DNA from: Sistotremastrum niveocremeum HHB9708
Lineage: Eukaryota > Basidiomycota > Agaricomycetes > Sistotremastrales > Sistotremastraceae
DNA length: 64,000 bases
NCBI GenBank assembly: GCA_001630475.1
Contig: KV419401.1
Span: 884,096-948,095 of the forward strand
Direction: 5' to 3'
Of the stretch, positions 36,691-47,731 are shown in pieces. The translations under genes and the position numbers were made by a program. The notes below the pieces were generated by a model. That model had not been told where the DNA came from. It ran no database searches and worked only from the letters and a program-made list of their open reading frames with translations. How positions within the stretch are numbered: position 1 is the stretch's first letter; each line of letters starts with the position of its first letter.

Positions 36691-39044
36691 ATGAAAAGCA
36701 AGAGAGGCTCTGAGCCGTCCTCTATCAGTGCTTTGGAGATGGAGTGCGACAGCGAATCAGCTCGAGGGAGAGATCGTTGGGAAGTGTACGGTCCCATTGT
36801 CTGCAGACATCTCGACATAGGTATGTTGCAGTTCTGACAATGAGTGCTCGCTCTGCACTTTCTTATTCCCCTACTGCTAGCCATATCCACTCCAAAGGAT
36901 ATCAAAAGGATCATCCGACAAAAGCAGGGTCCCAGCATCGTTCAGAAACTCGTTCAATGTGGCCAGACGTATGGGAAAGAGGGCCGGCAAAATCTGCGGA
37001 TTCTTGGAGGAATATTGCAAGTTATCCGGATGATGTTGCAGGATGTCGTCCTGTCACAGGATCTATTCGTAACAGGTGCGTCCTTGTGCTTGAGGCGATG
37101 AGATAAATTGTTGATCATCTGAACTGTGCAAAGATCTTCTCGATTTCTTCTTTGATTGCCTACACCCTGGTGGGCGCAATACGGTGGACTGCAATTCGTT
37201 CAGGTCCTTCACCCTTGACATCCTCCTTGTGCTGCATCCGACAGCTCGTTCGCTTGAGGCAAAATATAACTTTGCTGTCATCGGGACAGCTCGAATCGCA
37301 GGGTTGATCCCTCGTATCAGCAACGATTGGAGCGGTCTTGGCACATCAGTCATCGCCTTGAACTGCAACTTGTTTAACCTATGTGCTTACCAAGTGAAAC
37401 ATCGTCAGGCTCTCGCTTCGACGGTGCTGGAGACGTTGCAGCTGCCTGCTCTGGCGACAGCGATTGTTAGCATCTTTGACCGCAACCAATGTCCTCAGTT
37501 CGTGCTCAAGAAGTGCCTACTGTCGGTTGTCGGGATCTTGCACTGGATTTCCTACTACAACTCGAAAGCCATCTTGGACATCAAGTTTCAAGTTGGACGG
37601 ATGTTCCTCGTGGCATTCATGCTGAGTCCATCCGTCTCGATCCGCTGTCGTGGATTCTTGTCCATCCTGAATCTTCATCACTTCTACCGTCCATCGAACC
37701 TCCGTCTTTGCGACCCGCAGTTGGAACACGAGGATAAGAACATCATGATTCCACCCGCCGACCTTGAAATGCGCATAAATTATTTGCATGTTGGTCAAGC
37801 TGATCCTCCTCCAGCGATACCTCTCATTAGCGACTCCGATCTCTGCGAAATAGCTCTGCAATATGTCGACTATGAACTTAATGGACCTCAAACCAACGAT
37901 GAGCTATATTCAACTCCCGCCTTGCGGTCTCTCGGGACCCTGGGCGCTGCGCTTGTGGACAGAGTAGATGGCGTGTTGCGAGCCCGGGGGAAATATTACG
38001 AGGCTGATGTGTTCAAAATGGGCGTCACCATGCTGGTCATCTTGGAAATGAAAGCCAACGATGTGAAACAGCAACTGATTGACGAGAATTACGAGTTTGC
38101 CCGATGTCTTGCGCAAAGCGGAATTGAACGATGGCCAGATCGCGCCTATTTCTACCACGCGATGATGAAGGCGCGAAGGGACTTGAAAAACTACTCTGAC
38201 TGGGGAACACAAAGCGTACGACGCGCCGAATGTAGTCCTCATCTTGCAGGACGGATTGGCACCGATTTGGCATTGACATTTTTCAGCGTAGGTGTCAGCT
38301 ATGTGGCATTGACGCATCACGAAAACCACGTGTGGCGCCTTGGCGTCAAATATTTGAGAGAGGCTGAAGGATATGCGAAACGCACTTTGGCAATTTTGAA
38401 TGCCGAGTCTCCAGAAGCTCAGATCATGATCATACTGTTATTCCTCGTCCGACATCTGCTGTCAACACCACGAGCAGGTTCGACCACTGCTACAGATCTC
38501 ACAGTATGTCATCCTTTTCCTCTCCTTCTGTTGACGTATAACGGAACGAAGTCAGTTAGGGAGGCTCTATCGAAACTAGAAACTAATCAATATCTCGACC
38601 ACCTTGAATTGCGCCGTTCCATCGCAGACTTTGTCGCTCTCCGCGAGTCTGCATCAACCAGATGGGCATCTTTCATCTCCGATATGGATAATATGGAACA
38701 TCTAGCTGTGGAGGAGCATCGATTCAACTCTGTCTTCGAGAAGTCTCAGATTTTGAAGGAGGTCGCTGAAGGTCAGTTGGCGAAGAAGGCTGCCGCGGAA
38801 GCTGAGTTTCGCCGGTTTAAATTGCATCAATGCTCGCAATGTGGGCAAAAAAGCGTAGGTTTGAGGAAATGTGGGAGGTGTGAAAAGGCAATGTATTGCA
38901 GTAAACAATGGTTAGTGAAACTCTGGACTGTGTGAATGTGTCGCGAGCGCTCACCCCGATTCTTCTGCTACGATTCATAGTCAGACTGAGCATTGGAAAC
39001 ACGGTCACAGAACGGAGTGCATTTCTCCGGAAATTGAGCTATAA
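36691..39044 (+). CDS. MYND-finger protein 2 of the tandem array
   Basis: ATG at 36691 (MKSKRGSEPSSISALEMECD), chosen because it keeps the frame and gives the RWEVYGPIVCRHLDI block aligned with gene 1. Intron 1 ends CTGCTAG, then AISTPKDIKRIIRQKQGPSI. Intron 2 (about 37076-37138) joins LFVT to DLLDFFFDCLHPGG. The long helical middle contains ILHWISYYNSKAILD, SVSIRCRGFLSILNLHHFY and LQYVDYELNGPQT, all shared with gene 1. The C-terminal finger reads LHQCSQCGQKSVGLRKCGRC, EKAMYCSKQW, then CQTEHWKHGHRTEC, with all zinc ligands present. It ends SPEIEL (TAA 39042-39044). Genes 1 and 2 are clearly closer to each other than to genes 3 and 4. Role unknown. Confidence 0.85.
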
Positions 39045-39585
39045 AATGATGAGGAGACAATGTTCTTCCTCTGGATATTTGCAACGGTCCACGCCCGAGA
39101 GTGCCATGTCGTTCCATACTGTTAATCTTACTCAATATCATTAAACCTATTTATAAGGTTTATTACTATTTTCTGTGATGTGGAACAGAAATTCTCTTTA
39201 TTCAATCCTTGTGTCATCGCGAATTCTGGTCCATTTCTGGATCAATCTATATCAGATTATATCTGCCTGTGGTCTTGTCAAAAACATGGGACCTTGACAT
39301 CACCAGGTCTGGATTTTTTTTTGTCTCATGGACTGGCAGCTAATAATCTTGCAAACGTTCAAATCAACCAATATTGGCCGTTTCAATGGACTGCGCAATT
39401 TTTGAAGCAGAGCTGGCCCAATATTCAACGGCCAGCGGGATTCGGAAGCGGCATAAAAAAAGGATCCGAAGACAGCCTCTGGCTGGATATCGTTATGCAT
39501 CGCATGCCACCTTGTCACACTCCTTGTTGAACATTCTATCTGGCGTCTCGTCTCTGGAGCTGGAGCACACAGGGTGCTCTTCAAA
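39045..39585. other. Intergenic within the MYND array
   Basis: Contains GGGATTCGGAAGCGGC at about 39437-39452, part of a longer stretch also found before gene 4 (ATTCGGAAGCGGC.., then TCCGA.GAC). This suggests that promoter and gene were duplicated together. No other gene seen. Confidence 0.5.
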
Positions 39586-41959
39586 ATGGCTACTCTGCAC
39601 TATGTGGATATAGACCTTGTGGACGGTCGTATTCCGTACAATAGTCTTGAACTTCAGTGCTTGATTCTGCCCGGTTCAGCGTTGGCACCTTGTCTAGGGC
39701 AACTCAGCAGCATCGTATGCAAACATCTTGACATTGGTGAGGTCCAATGAGGGGACATTGGAATCTATCTCATGAATGACCCATTTTGCAGCGATTTTTA
39801 CGGCCCGTGACATCAAGCGCGTTCTGAAAACCAAGTCAGGTTCGGAGGTGATCCGTAAGCTCGTCAAGTGTGTTGAGGAGAATGAAGAGCGCAAGAATGT
39901 CCGGGTGTTGGGAGGCATTCTGGCAACGATATCGCACATATTGAAGGACACAATCTTATCTCAAGAGATCTATAAACAAAGTGAGTCCGTGGCATGAAGT
40001 ATTGCAATATCGTCTCAAACCATTTTTCACCCAAGATCTCCATCATTTCGTAATCCGGTGCCTCGACATGCGTCCCTTGGACCCAGAGCTTTGTGATCTG
40101 ATCGTCAGCGTCATTGCGGAGTTCGTAGTCGCACCTGGCAACACCCACAGCCACGACATCGCTATCAGAAGCATGACCAGAATAGCCCACTTGATTCCTA
40201 CATACGCTGGTCATGATAAGAAACTCCAGCTACTATTCGTCATACTGCGGATGAACCTCGTTAAAGTCCGCTTCGACAAGCTATCACGCTCATCAGACGC
40301 GACGCCACCGTCCAAGGATGATCTAGAGCTGCCCTATCTGGCAAAGACATTAGTTGGCCTACTCACTGAAGGTCCGATATGGCTGATACGGAATCAGCTT
40401 GGACACATGTCTGACATCCTCATTTGGATATCGTATCATCAACCCAAAGCTATTCTAGATTTGACTTTGAATTCGGGTCCCTTGTTCTTCACCGCATGCG
40501 TCCTTACTTCAACCGTAGCACTCCGATGTCGAGGATTCATGGGCCTCATGAACCTTCATCATCTCAAATATTCCGCCGACGGGCGCTTATCTGAGCCTCG
40601 GCTCTGTTTCAATCAGCGCCGACGTGATTTATTCCCCGAAGAGCTCTACAATCAATCCACTAGCTTGATTGAATATGTCCACAACCTGAACGAGGAGGAG
40701 GTTGCACAGATTCGTCATGACTCTTCGGTCACTGACTTCTTCGACGGAGTATTCTTCAACGCCTATGGCGCGGCATTGCGATACGTCGACTACGAAATCT
40801 CGGGTGGACAAGCTACCGACCAATCCTTCATGTTCCCGAACCTGCGTAGCCTCGGAATACCAGATCTTGGCGATGACCCCAACGATCTTGTCCACGAGAT
40901 GGAGATAGCTCTGAGGGTTAACAAGAAGCCCTTCGAAGCGGACGTTTTGAGGCTTGGGTTCGTCATGATCTTCTGGCAAGAAATGGCTGCTAAGAAAGGA
41001 GACTCCGAAGAGATCCAACGACTCTACTTTTCGGCTAGGATGTGGGCGCAAGCTGGGATGCAAAAATGGCCAGATAATTCTTACTTCTATTGGGCGATGG
41101 CCCATATCCACGGCGGCATCGAATGCAGTGAATGGACAGAACGCGCCTTGCAATGTTCCGATTGCACTCCTCACATGCGCAAGCGGATACGCTTTGTAAA
41201 CGCCTTGAACGATTTCAGCATGAGTGTGACGTCACTGGCTTACGAAGTCAACGAGTCTTTATCTTGGAGGATGGCAGCGGAGTGTCTCAAGGCTACAAGT
41301 AGCACCATCAAAGAAGCGCTCGAGCCGAGTCGTGGTTCCCCAGAAGAGAAACTTTTGACGGTCTTCCTGTACGTTACGGAGCTAATGGTTGGAGGGTCGA
41401 CGTCATCCTTGCTCGTGCCGTTGGTATGCCGATATCTTTGTTTCGACCGAGTGCTGAGCTGATGATTCCGACTTGTTAGGAGAAGAAAGCAATCAAAGCG
41501 ATGTCGGCACTTGCAGCCATTAAATATCCAGGCCACGCGGAATTCCTCAAAGCCGTAGCTGATTTCCTTCTCAATCGAGAGAAAGCTCCTGCAAGGTGGT
41601 CGACATTCCTCGCGGAAGTGCCAAACAGCAAGAATTTCGCTGCCGATGTGCTAAGGTTCAATAATCCCGATGCAGAGGGCTTATTCTGGGATGAACGAAG
41701 AGTCCAAGTCGGCCGATGGTATGAGCAGAAGATGGTGAATGATGAACCACTTCCTCTCTGTACTGGGTGTGGCACATCCAGTTTGGGATTACGAAAGTGC
41801 TCGAAGTGTGAAAAAGCCAGGTACTGTGATAAGTCATGGTGAGTATTTTAAATCTACCCCAACGAGCGATTGATTCTCAATCACATCATTATATACAGTC
41901 AAACCTCGGATTGGAAACGTCATAAAAAGGAATGCGTCTCTTCCAAAAGCACCGAGTAG
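39586..41959 (+). CDS. MYND-finger protein 3 of the tandem array
   Basis: ATG at 39586 (MATLHYVDIDLVDGRIPYNS). Intron 1 follows CKHLDI and joins to AIFTARDIKRVLKTKSGSEV, matching ISTPKDIKRI in genes 1-2. Intron 2 follows SQEIYKQ and joins to DLHHFVIRCLDMRPLDPE. The middle keeps the family marks DILIWISYHQPKAILD, STVALRCRGFMGLMNLHHL, LRYVDYEISGGQATD and MQKWPDNSYFYWAMAHIHGG. Another intron (about 41425-41479) joins VPL to EKKAIKAMSALAAIKYPGH. The finger is LCTGCGTSSLGLRKCSKCEK, ARYCDKSW, then CQTSDWKRHKKEC, complete. It ends SSKSTE (TAG 41957-41959). Nearly the same protein as gene 4, and the long open frame again crosses intron 2 without a stop. Confidence 0.85.
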
Positions 41960-42366
41960 AGCTTCCGCAAGTCGCCTGCAATGACGAGACCCATATCTAT
42001 TATGAAGATCTCCGTATAGGACGCCGGTCTTCAGTGTAACTTACATGTGATCTGTCGTGATGACTTGATGGTTCATGTAAATCTCTAGCATCATTCACGC
42101 CACCAATTTATTCCTTAATTTACCAGAATCATCATTACCCATTTCATGTCAGAAAGCGCGATAAAATAATGAAAATGGGGGAGGGTGCGCGGAATTCGGA
42201 AATTCGGAAGCGGCGGAAAAGTGTCCGAGGACCACCTTGATACTCCTCGATATATATCGACATCGATATGCACTGGCATTGTAGTCCATACGCCATCCCT
42301 TTTCACTCATCCTAGACAACATTATATCTGGTCATCCTTGACCTACAGCACGCGGGCTAACTTGAA
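41960..42366. other. Intergenic within the MYND array
   Basis: Holds GGAATTCGGA (42191-42200) followed at once by ATTCGGAAGCGGCGG, partly duplicating the motif and matching the region before gene 3. Confidence 0.5.
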
Positions 42367-44738
42367 ATGGCTACTCTGCACTATGTGGATGGACGTAATC
42401 CGTATAATACTCTTGAACTCCAGTGCTTACGAGTGCCTGGCTCAGCATTGACTCCATGTCTGGAGAGGCTCAGTGCCATAGTATGCAAGCATCTTGATAT
42501 CGGTGAGGCAGAATGTCCCTTCATTCAAAAATATTTCACGAACGACCCATTGTGTAGCGATCTTTACTGCCCGAGACATCAAGCGTATCCTGAAAACCAA
42601 CTCGGGGGGAGAGGTGATCCGTAAGCTGGTGAGATGTGTTGAGGAGAATGAAGGACGCGAGAATGTCAGGGTGTTGGGAGGCATTTTGACAACGATATTG
42701 CACATATTGAAGGATGCTGTCTTATCCCAAGAGATCTACAGACAAAGTGAGTCCGTACCACAAACCATTGGATCAGTCTCTCAACCCATTTCCTTTCCCA
42801 GACCTCCATCATTTCGTATTTAGATGTTTCGACATGCGTCCCCTGGACCCAGAGCTTCGTGATCTGCTCGTGAGCGTCGTTGCAGAATTCCTCATCGCTC
42901 CCGGTCACGCCCCAGGCTACAGCCACGACGTCGCCGTGAGATGCCTTGCCAAAATGACCCCCTTGATTCACGCCTACACCGACAATGATACGAAACTGCA
43001 GCTCCTATTCGTCAACATACGGATGAGCCTCTTCAAGGTCCGCTTCCATTGCGGTCACCACTTATCGCACTCAGCGGGCTTGGCATCTCCATCCATAGAT
43101 ACTCTTGAGCTGCCCTATCTAGCTAAGACAATAGTCGGGTTACTCACTGACGCTCCGACGTGGTTGATACGGAATCAGCACGGCCACATATCTGACATTC
43201 TCGTCTGGATATCGTATCATCAACCCGAAGCCATCCTCGATTTGCACTCGAATCAAGGCTCCCTATTTTTCGCAGCATGCAACCTCACTTCCAGTGTGGC
43301 CCTCCGATGTCGAGGCTTCGTGGGCCTCATGAACCTCCACTATCTTAACTACACGTCTGACGAGCGCTTTTATGAGCCTCGGCGCAGCTTTGACGAGCGC
43401 CGTCGCAACTTGTTCCCAGAAGAACTTCAAATTTTAAACAAATCGACGGTCTTGGAGAAATTCCTGCAAAGTCGGAATGAACGAGAGGTTGAAGAGATAC
43501 TTCATGACACCTCGGTGACTGATCTAATCGATGGGGTATTCTACAACCCCTATGACGCGGCATTACGATATGTCGGATACGAACTCTTAGGTCCACAAGC
43601 TACCGACCAATCCTTCATTTTCCCCAACCTGAGGAGCTTTGGAATACCTGATCTTGGCGATGAACCCGACGATCTCATCGACGAGCTGGAGATGGCTCTA
43701 AGGGTCAATAAGAAGGTCTTCGAAGCCGAGGTTCTGAGGCTTGGGTTTACCATGATCCTAATAAAGGATATGACTGACAAGAAAGCAGACACCCACGAAA
43801 TCCAGAAACTATCATTTTCGGCTCGGATGTTGGCGCAAGCTGGGATGAAGAAGTGGCCGGATCGTTCGTATTTTTATTGGGCGGCGGCGAAAACCCACGG
43901 TGGCATAGAATGTCGGGAATGGGTCGAACGTGGCTTGCAATGCTCGGATTGTACTCCCCACATGCGCAGGCGGATGCTCTATGAAGTTGCTTTGAACGCT
44001 TTCAGTACAAGTGTGATATCACTTGCTCTTGAACTCAACGAGTCTGTATCTTGGAGGCTGGCTGCAGAATGCCTCAAGTCTGCAAAGGGCAGGATTGAAG
44101 ACGCCATCGAGCTGAGTCGTGGTTCCCCCGAGGAGAAGCTCTTGATAGTCTTCCTTTACGTTACGGAGCTGATGGTCAAAGGGGCGATGTCGCCCTCACT
44201 TGTGCCGCTGGTACGTCAACATATTCTTTTCGACTGACTGCTATATTGATGTTTTCTTAGGAGAAGAACGCAATCAAAGCGATGTCGACACTTGCAGCGG
44301 TCAGATATCCAGGCCACATGGAGTTCCTCAAAGCCGTAGCCGATTTTCTACTTAATCGAGAGAAGGCTCGAAAGCAGTGGTCCACGTTCCTTGCTGAAGT
44401 ACCAAACAGCAAGAGCTTCGCTTCAGATGTACTCAGGTTCGATGATCCCGAAGCAGAAGGGTTGTTCTGGGATAATCGAATAGATCAAGTCAGCCGGTGG
44501 TATGAGCAGAAGACTGTGAATGATAAGCAACTTCCTCTTTGTACTGGATGCGGGACGTCGAGTTTGGGGTTGAGAAAGTGCTCGAGGTGCGAGAAGGCTA
44601 GGTATTGCGATAAATTATGGTGAGTGTCTTGCAACTTTATTGCCCGAGGAGTCGTTGATTTATATCCTTGCATGTAGTCAAACCTCTGATTGGAAACGTC
44701 ACAAGAAAGAATGCCTCTCTTCGGAAATCGCCAGCTAG
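42367..44738 (+). CDS. MYND-finger protein 4 of the tandem array
   Basis: ATG at 42367; the first nine codons match gene 3 (MATLHYVDG). It shares gene 3's exon plan: AIFTARDIKRILKTNSGGEV after intron 1, DLHHFVFRCFDMRPLDPELR after intron 2, DILVWISYHQPEAILD, SSVALRCRGFVGLMNLHYLN, LRYVGYELLGPQATD, MKKWPDRSYFYWAAAKTHGG, then an intron and EKNAIKAMSTLAAVRYPGHM. The finger reads LCTGCGTSSLGLRKCSRCEK, ARYCDKLW, then CQTSDWKRHKKEC, complete, ending SSEIAS (TAG 44736-44738). The strong similarity to gene 3 over exons, introns and upstream region points to the most recent duplication in the array. No pseudogene signs. Confidence 0.86.
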
Positions 44739-46751
44739 GATCCTTATCCGACAACCATATTCATCTACTGGTTAATAAACCTTAGAGGCCACCACTCTTC
44801 AGTAAAGCTTATGTCCGACTTCAGACTTACTATTCTTTGCTGGCGCCAATTCCTTCTTTTATTCGTGTTTATCTACTTTATATTTCATGTAACATCCTAC
44901 ACAGGCGGACGTCCCGAAAAAAGAAAAGAGTATCTTTGAGACAGCACGCGGATAGCATAGAAAACATATGTTTTTCGCATACAAGTAACCGATTTGGTAA
45001 CGCAAAATGCGGTTTACCTTCCGTTGCACTGGGTTCCCACGGTGGCAGGTAAGATGGCAGGTAAGGAAAACGAGAATACCGGCTTATACAGCAGGTTTTA
45101 AATAAAAAATCAATTACCGTATACTCATATGTATTTATTAGTAATTACGGCTGACTTACATTAGCAATATAGCCAGTGTGCACGCGTCGTCGGTGCTCAA
45201 GTACCTGGCCTGCCAAATGGCAGGTAAGGTCACACAGTGTGACAGACGGTCACGCTTTGATTCGGGCGAGCCATTTACACCGTGAACAAATCGGTTGTAG
45301 ACAATCAGAAGACTACAGATGGATTGAAATGCTATGGAAAGTATATCCAGCGGAAAATTTGAGTCCATTCAATTGGGTCATCCATGTAATAATGCAAAAT
45401 GGCAGCTAGTGTCACAGCGTGACAATCTACAAAACATCGGGTAAAAAAATCGATTTTTGACCCTGAAAAAAGTGCCAAAAACATGTCAATATCTCGGTGT
45501 GCCTGAAATTATTTGTTTCAACGTCCCAGAGCTTTTCGAGAATTTTGGCTTGTCGGATATTGAAATCTCGAGATTCTTACTTCAAATCAGGTCAGAAACA
45601 CCACTGGGAGATGACAAAATGGTGTTTCTGTTCGCTTCATTGTATCAAGTGAGAGGCTCTGGATCCTGAGGAGACCATTCAAGCATACAAAGTGCCAGTG
45701 ATGTCACAGTTTCGATTTTTTTTACAACAATAAACCTCAAAAATGTGCTCATATTTCTGTGTTGCTGTGATGAACCACACTTTTGCTCAGGACTGTTGAA
45801 CAAGGTGTTGTTGAAGAAACCATTGATGAGATCTATTGGTTTTTGCTGGAGCCCAGTGTTGTTGGAGAATTTTTCATATTTTTGCCTTATTTTTTGGCAT
45901 TTTCCGGCTTTTCAACAGGAAATACTGGCCAACAAAGTAGTGCTAAATTCTCATAATCTCTTCCTTTTTCTCTCTTTTCTCTCTCTTTCCTCCTCTTTTT
46001 GTCCGGAGGACCCCCCAGTACAATGAAGGGTAAACCCAAAATGCAACATTCCGCCCACTTTAAATCCAATAAATTCCAAAGAAATCCAATTTAATCCAGT
46101 GGGCAGCTGTTCCGCGGCTCGCTTCTTGCACATAATTCCTTTTTTCGGTCCTCAGAATGGTGTATAATGTACGGAAATGATAATTATGATTGCACGGTAC
46201 CCCACGAGATACATGCCATCGACCTACACAGCTGTCTAGATCTACACCTACTGGTTCTACGGTGGATCTGCTCTGCTTCTGGATACAGCTCGAGTTCCCC
46301 TGCGCAACCACCTTTGCTCTCACAATCATCAACTCGCCATGTCATCAGCCTAATCCTCTCATCCACCCTTTGTGATCCAATACAACCTTGCGAAGGCATG
46401 CTGTGCAGTAGTCTTGCGACGGATTCCTCCCCGAGTCCAGGACTCCGGGACCAAGAGGGAAATGAGTGAAAGATGACAGATTATTGAGACTCGAGCGAGA
46501 AAATTCAGATGAATGATATGGAACCCAGAAAAGGGAAGGGGAGTCTCAAGAGCCAATTACAGGCAAGAGGTGTTGGCAGAACGAGAAAGGAACCAAACGA
46601 CTCAGAGCAGACTTTAGCGCAGGAATCAAGAGACAAATCGATGTCGATGGATTGGAACTCCAATACGAGAGAAGCTGGATGCCCGTAGACATAGTATAGT
46701 TCGCGCTGAAGGACAGCCATGGGGGCATTGACGAGAGAGATTGCTCATGGA
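44739..46751. repeat. Gene-free, repeat-rich stretch with degenerate direct repeats
   Basis: Three related motifs occur in direct order: TGGCAGGTAAGGTCACACAG near 45215, TGGCAGCTAGTGTCACAGCG near 45400, and GTGCCAGTGATGTCACAG near 45690. The 100-odd bases after the second and third also align loosely (ATCGATTTTT.., AAAA.ATGT.., ATATCTCGGTGT/ATATTTCTGTGT). This suggests diverged tandem units of about 290 bp. A perfect 15 bp palindrome GTCACACAGTGTGAC lies near 45229. CAGAAACACCA (45593-45603) and TGGTGTTTCTG (45620-45630) form an 11 bp hairpin stem. GCCCACT (46053-46059) and AGTGGGC (46098-46104) form another inverted pair. It looks like eroded DNA-transposon sequence, family not identified. 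No coding exon. Bases 46744-46751 are the target-site copy of the next element. Confidence 0.5.
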
Positions 46752-47267
46752 TAGAGTTTGAAGGTCCAGTCCACGTGACTGCAGGAAACCGAAGGTCGTG
46801 GTGGGGTCGTGACTGGACTGCAGTTGCTGGTCATCCATATTTCTGAAAATCAGGCAACCGGCAACTGCAGTCATGACCAGTCGCAACCGTGGTCGTGACT
46901 GAGGACCCTGAGGGGCCCTGGGAAAGGGTATACAGGGGGTATTTTGGGTGTCAAGTGGGTATTTATGGGCATATATTCATCATATATTGTATTATATAGT
47001 GTTCCTTTGTGTTACTAGACACTATGTGACCACTAATAAGAACCAAAAGTAATTTATAATTGATTAAAATAATGGTTTAGACCAGTTGTGACCTCAGGTT
47101 GTGGCCATGACTGGTCAGGCAACTGGTCTTTTTGGCAACTGGTTGCTGGACCGCAACTGCAGTCCTGTTGCCAGTTGCCCAAAATTTTGGCAGGCAACCG
47201 GACCGGCAGTTGCCAGTCACGGGCAAAAATGGAAAAAGTCCAGTCGTGACCGGACTTTAAAACCCTA
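46752..47267. mobile_element. hAT-like MITE, 516 bp, complete
   Basis: Flanked by identical 8 bp direct repeats CTCATGGA (46744-46751 and 47268-47275). The left end reads TAGAGTTTGAAGGTCCAGTC and the inverted right end reads TAGGGTTTTAAAGTCCGGTC, matching at most positions. Both ends carry many short units of the CCAGTCATGACTGG and GGCAACTGG kind, also as inverted copies. The AT-rich middle (about 46960-47080) has no coding capacity. The 8 bp duplication and TA-G-x-G start fit the hAT superfamily. Bases 1-53 of the window are the end of a second copy. Confidence 0.87.
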
Positions 47268-47275
47268 CTCATGGA

Positions 47276-47731
47276 TGGGGTGGAGGCGCAATGCGTAAGT
47301 TGAAGATGAGGGTTTGGGATGAGAAGGGTTTGATGCTCCGACAACACGTTGGTTTCGGTTTGAACGTTTAAGACTTGCAAAACTGAATTTGGCTCTCAAG
47401 AAATGCCATTTGTGCCTTATATTCAATGTCGACTAATGACAGTCTCGCTAAGACTCGCTTAGCTATCCTTTATGCCGTTAAGAAACGGACTGAGGCTCCG
47501 AGACCCTGATTCACAAGGATATTAAATCAAGAGAAAGACTTTCGGCCACAAGAAAGTCTCATAATCCACTTCACGGGTTTCTTTTTCTGGGACGTCTGGC
47601 CGTGTACCATTATTTACGCGACCAAGTTATCCTGTAACCCACCAGAACCCTCAGAACCGATTTTATATTGTGATGCGTGCTAAAATATTGGACGCGGGGC
47701 TTGCCGTCTACAACGATAATCGGCGACACTC
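47276..47731. other. Intergenic, presumed set5 promoter
   Basis: No gene, tRNA or repeat recognised between the MITE and the set5 start codon. Confidence 0.5.
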
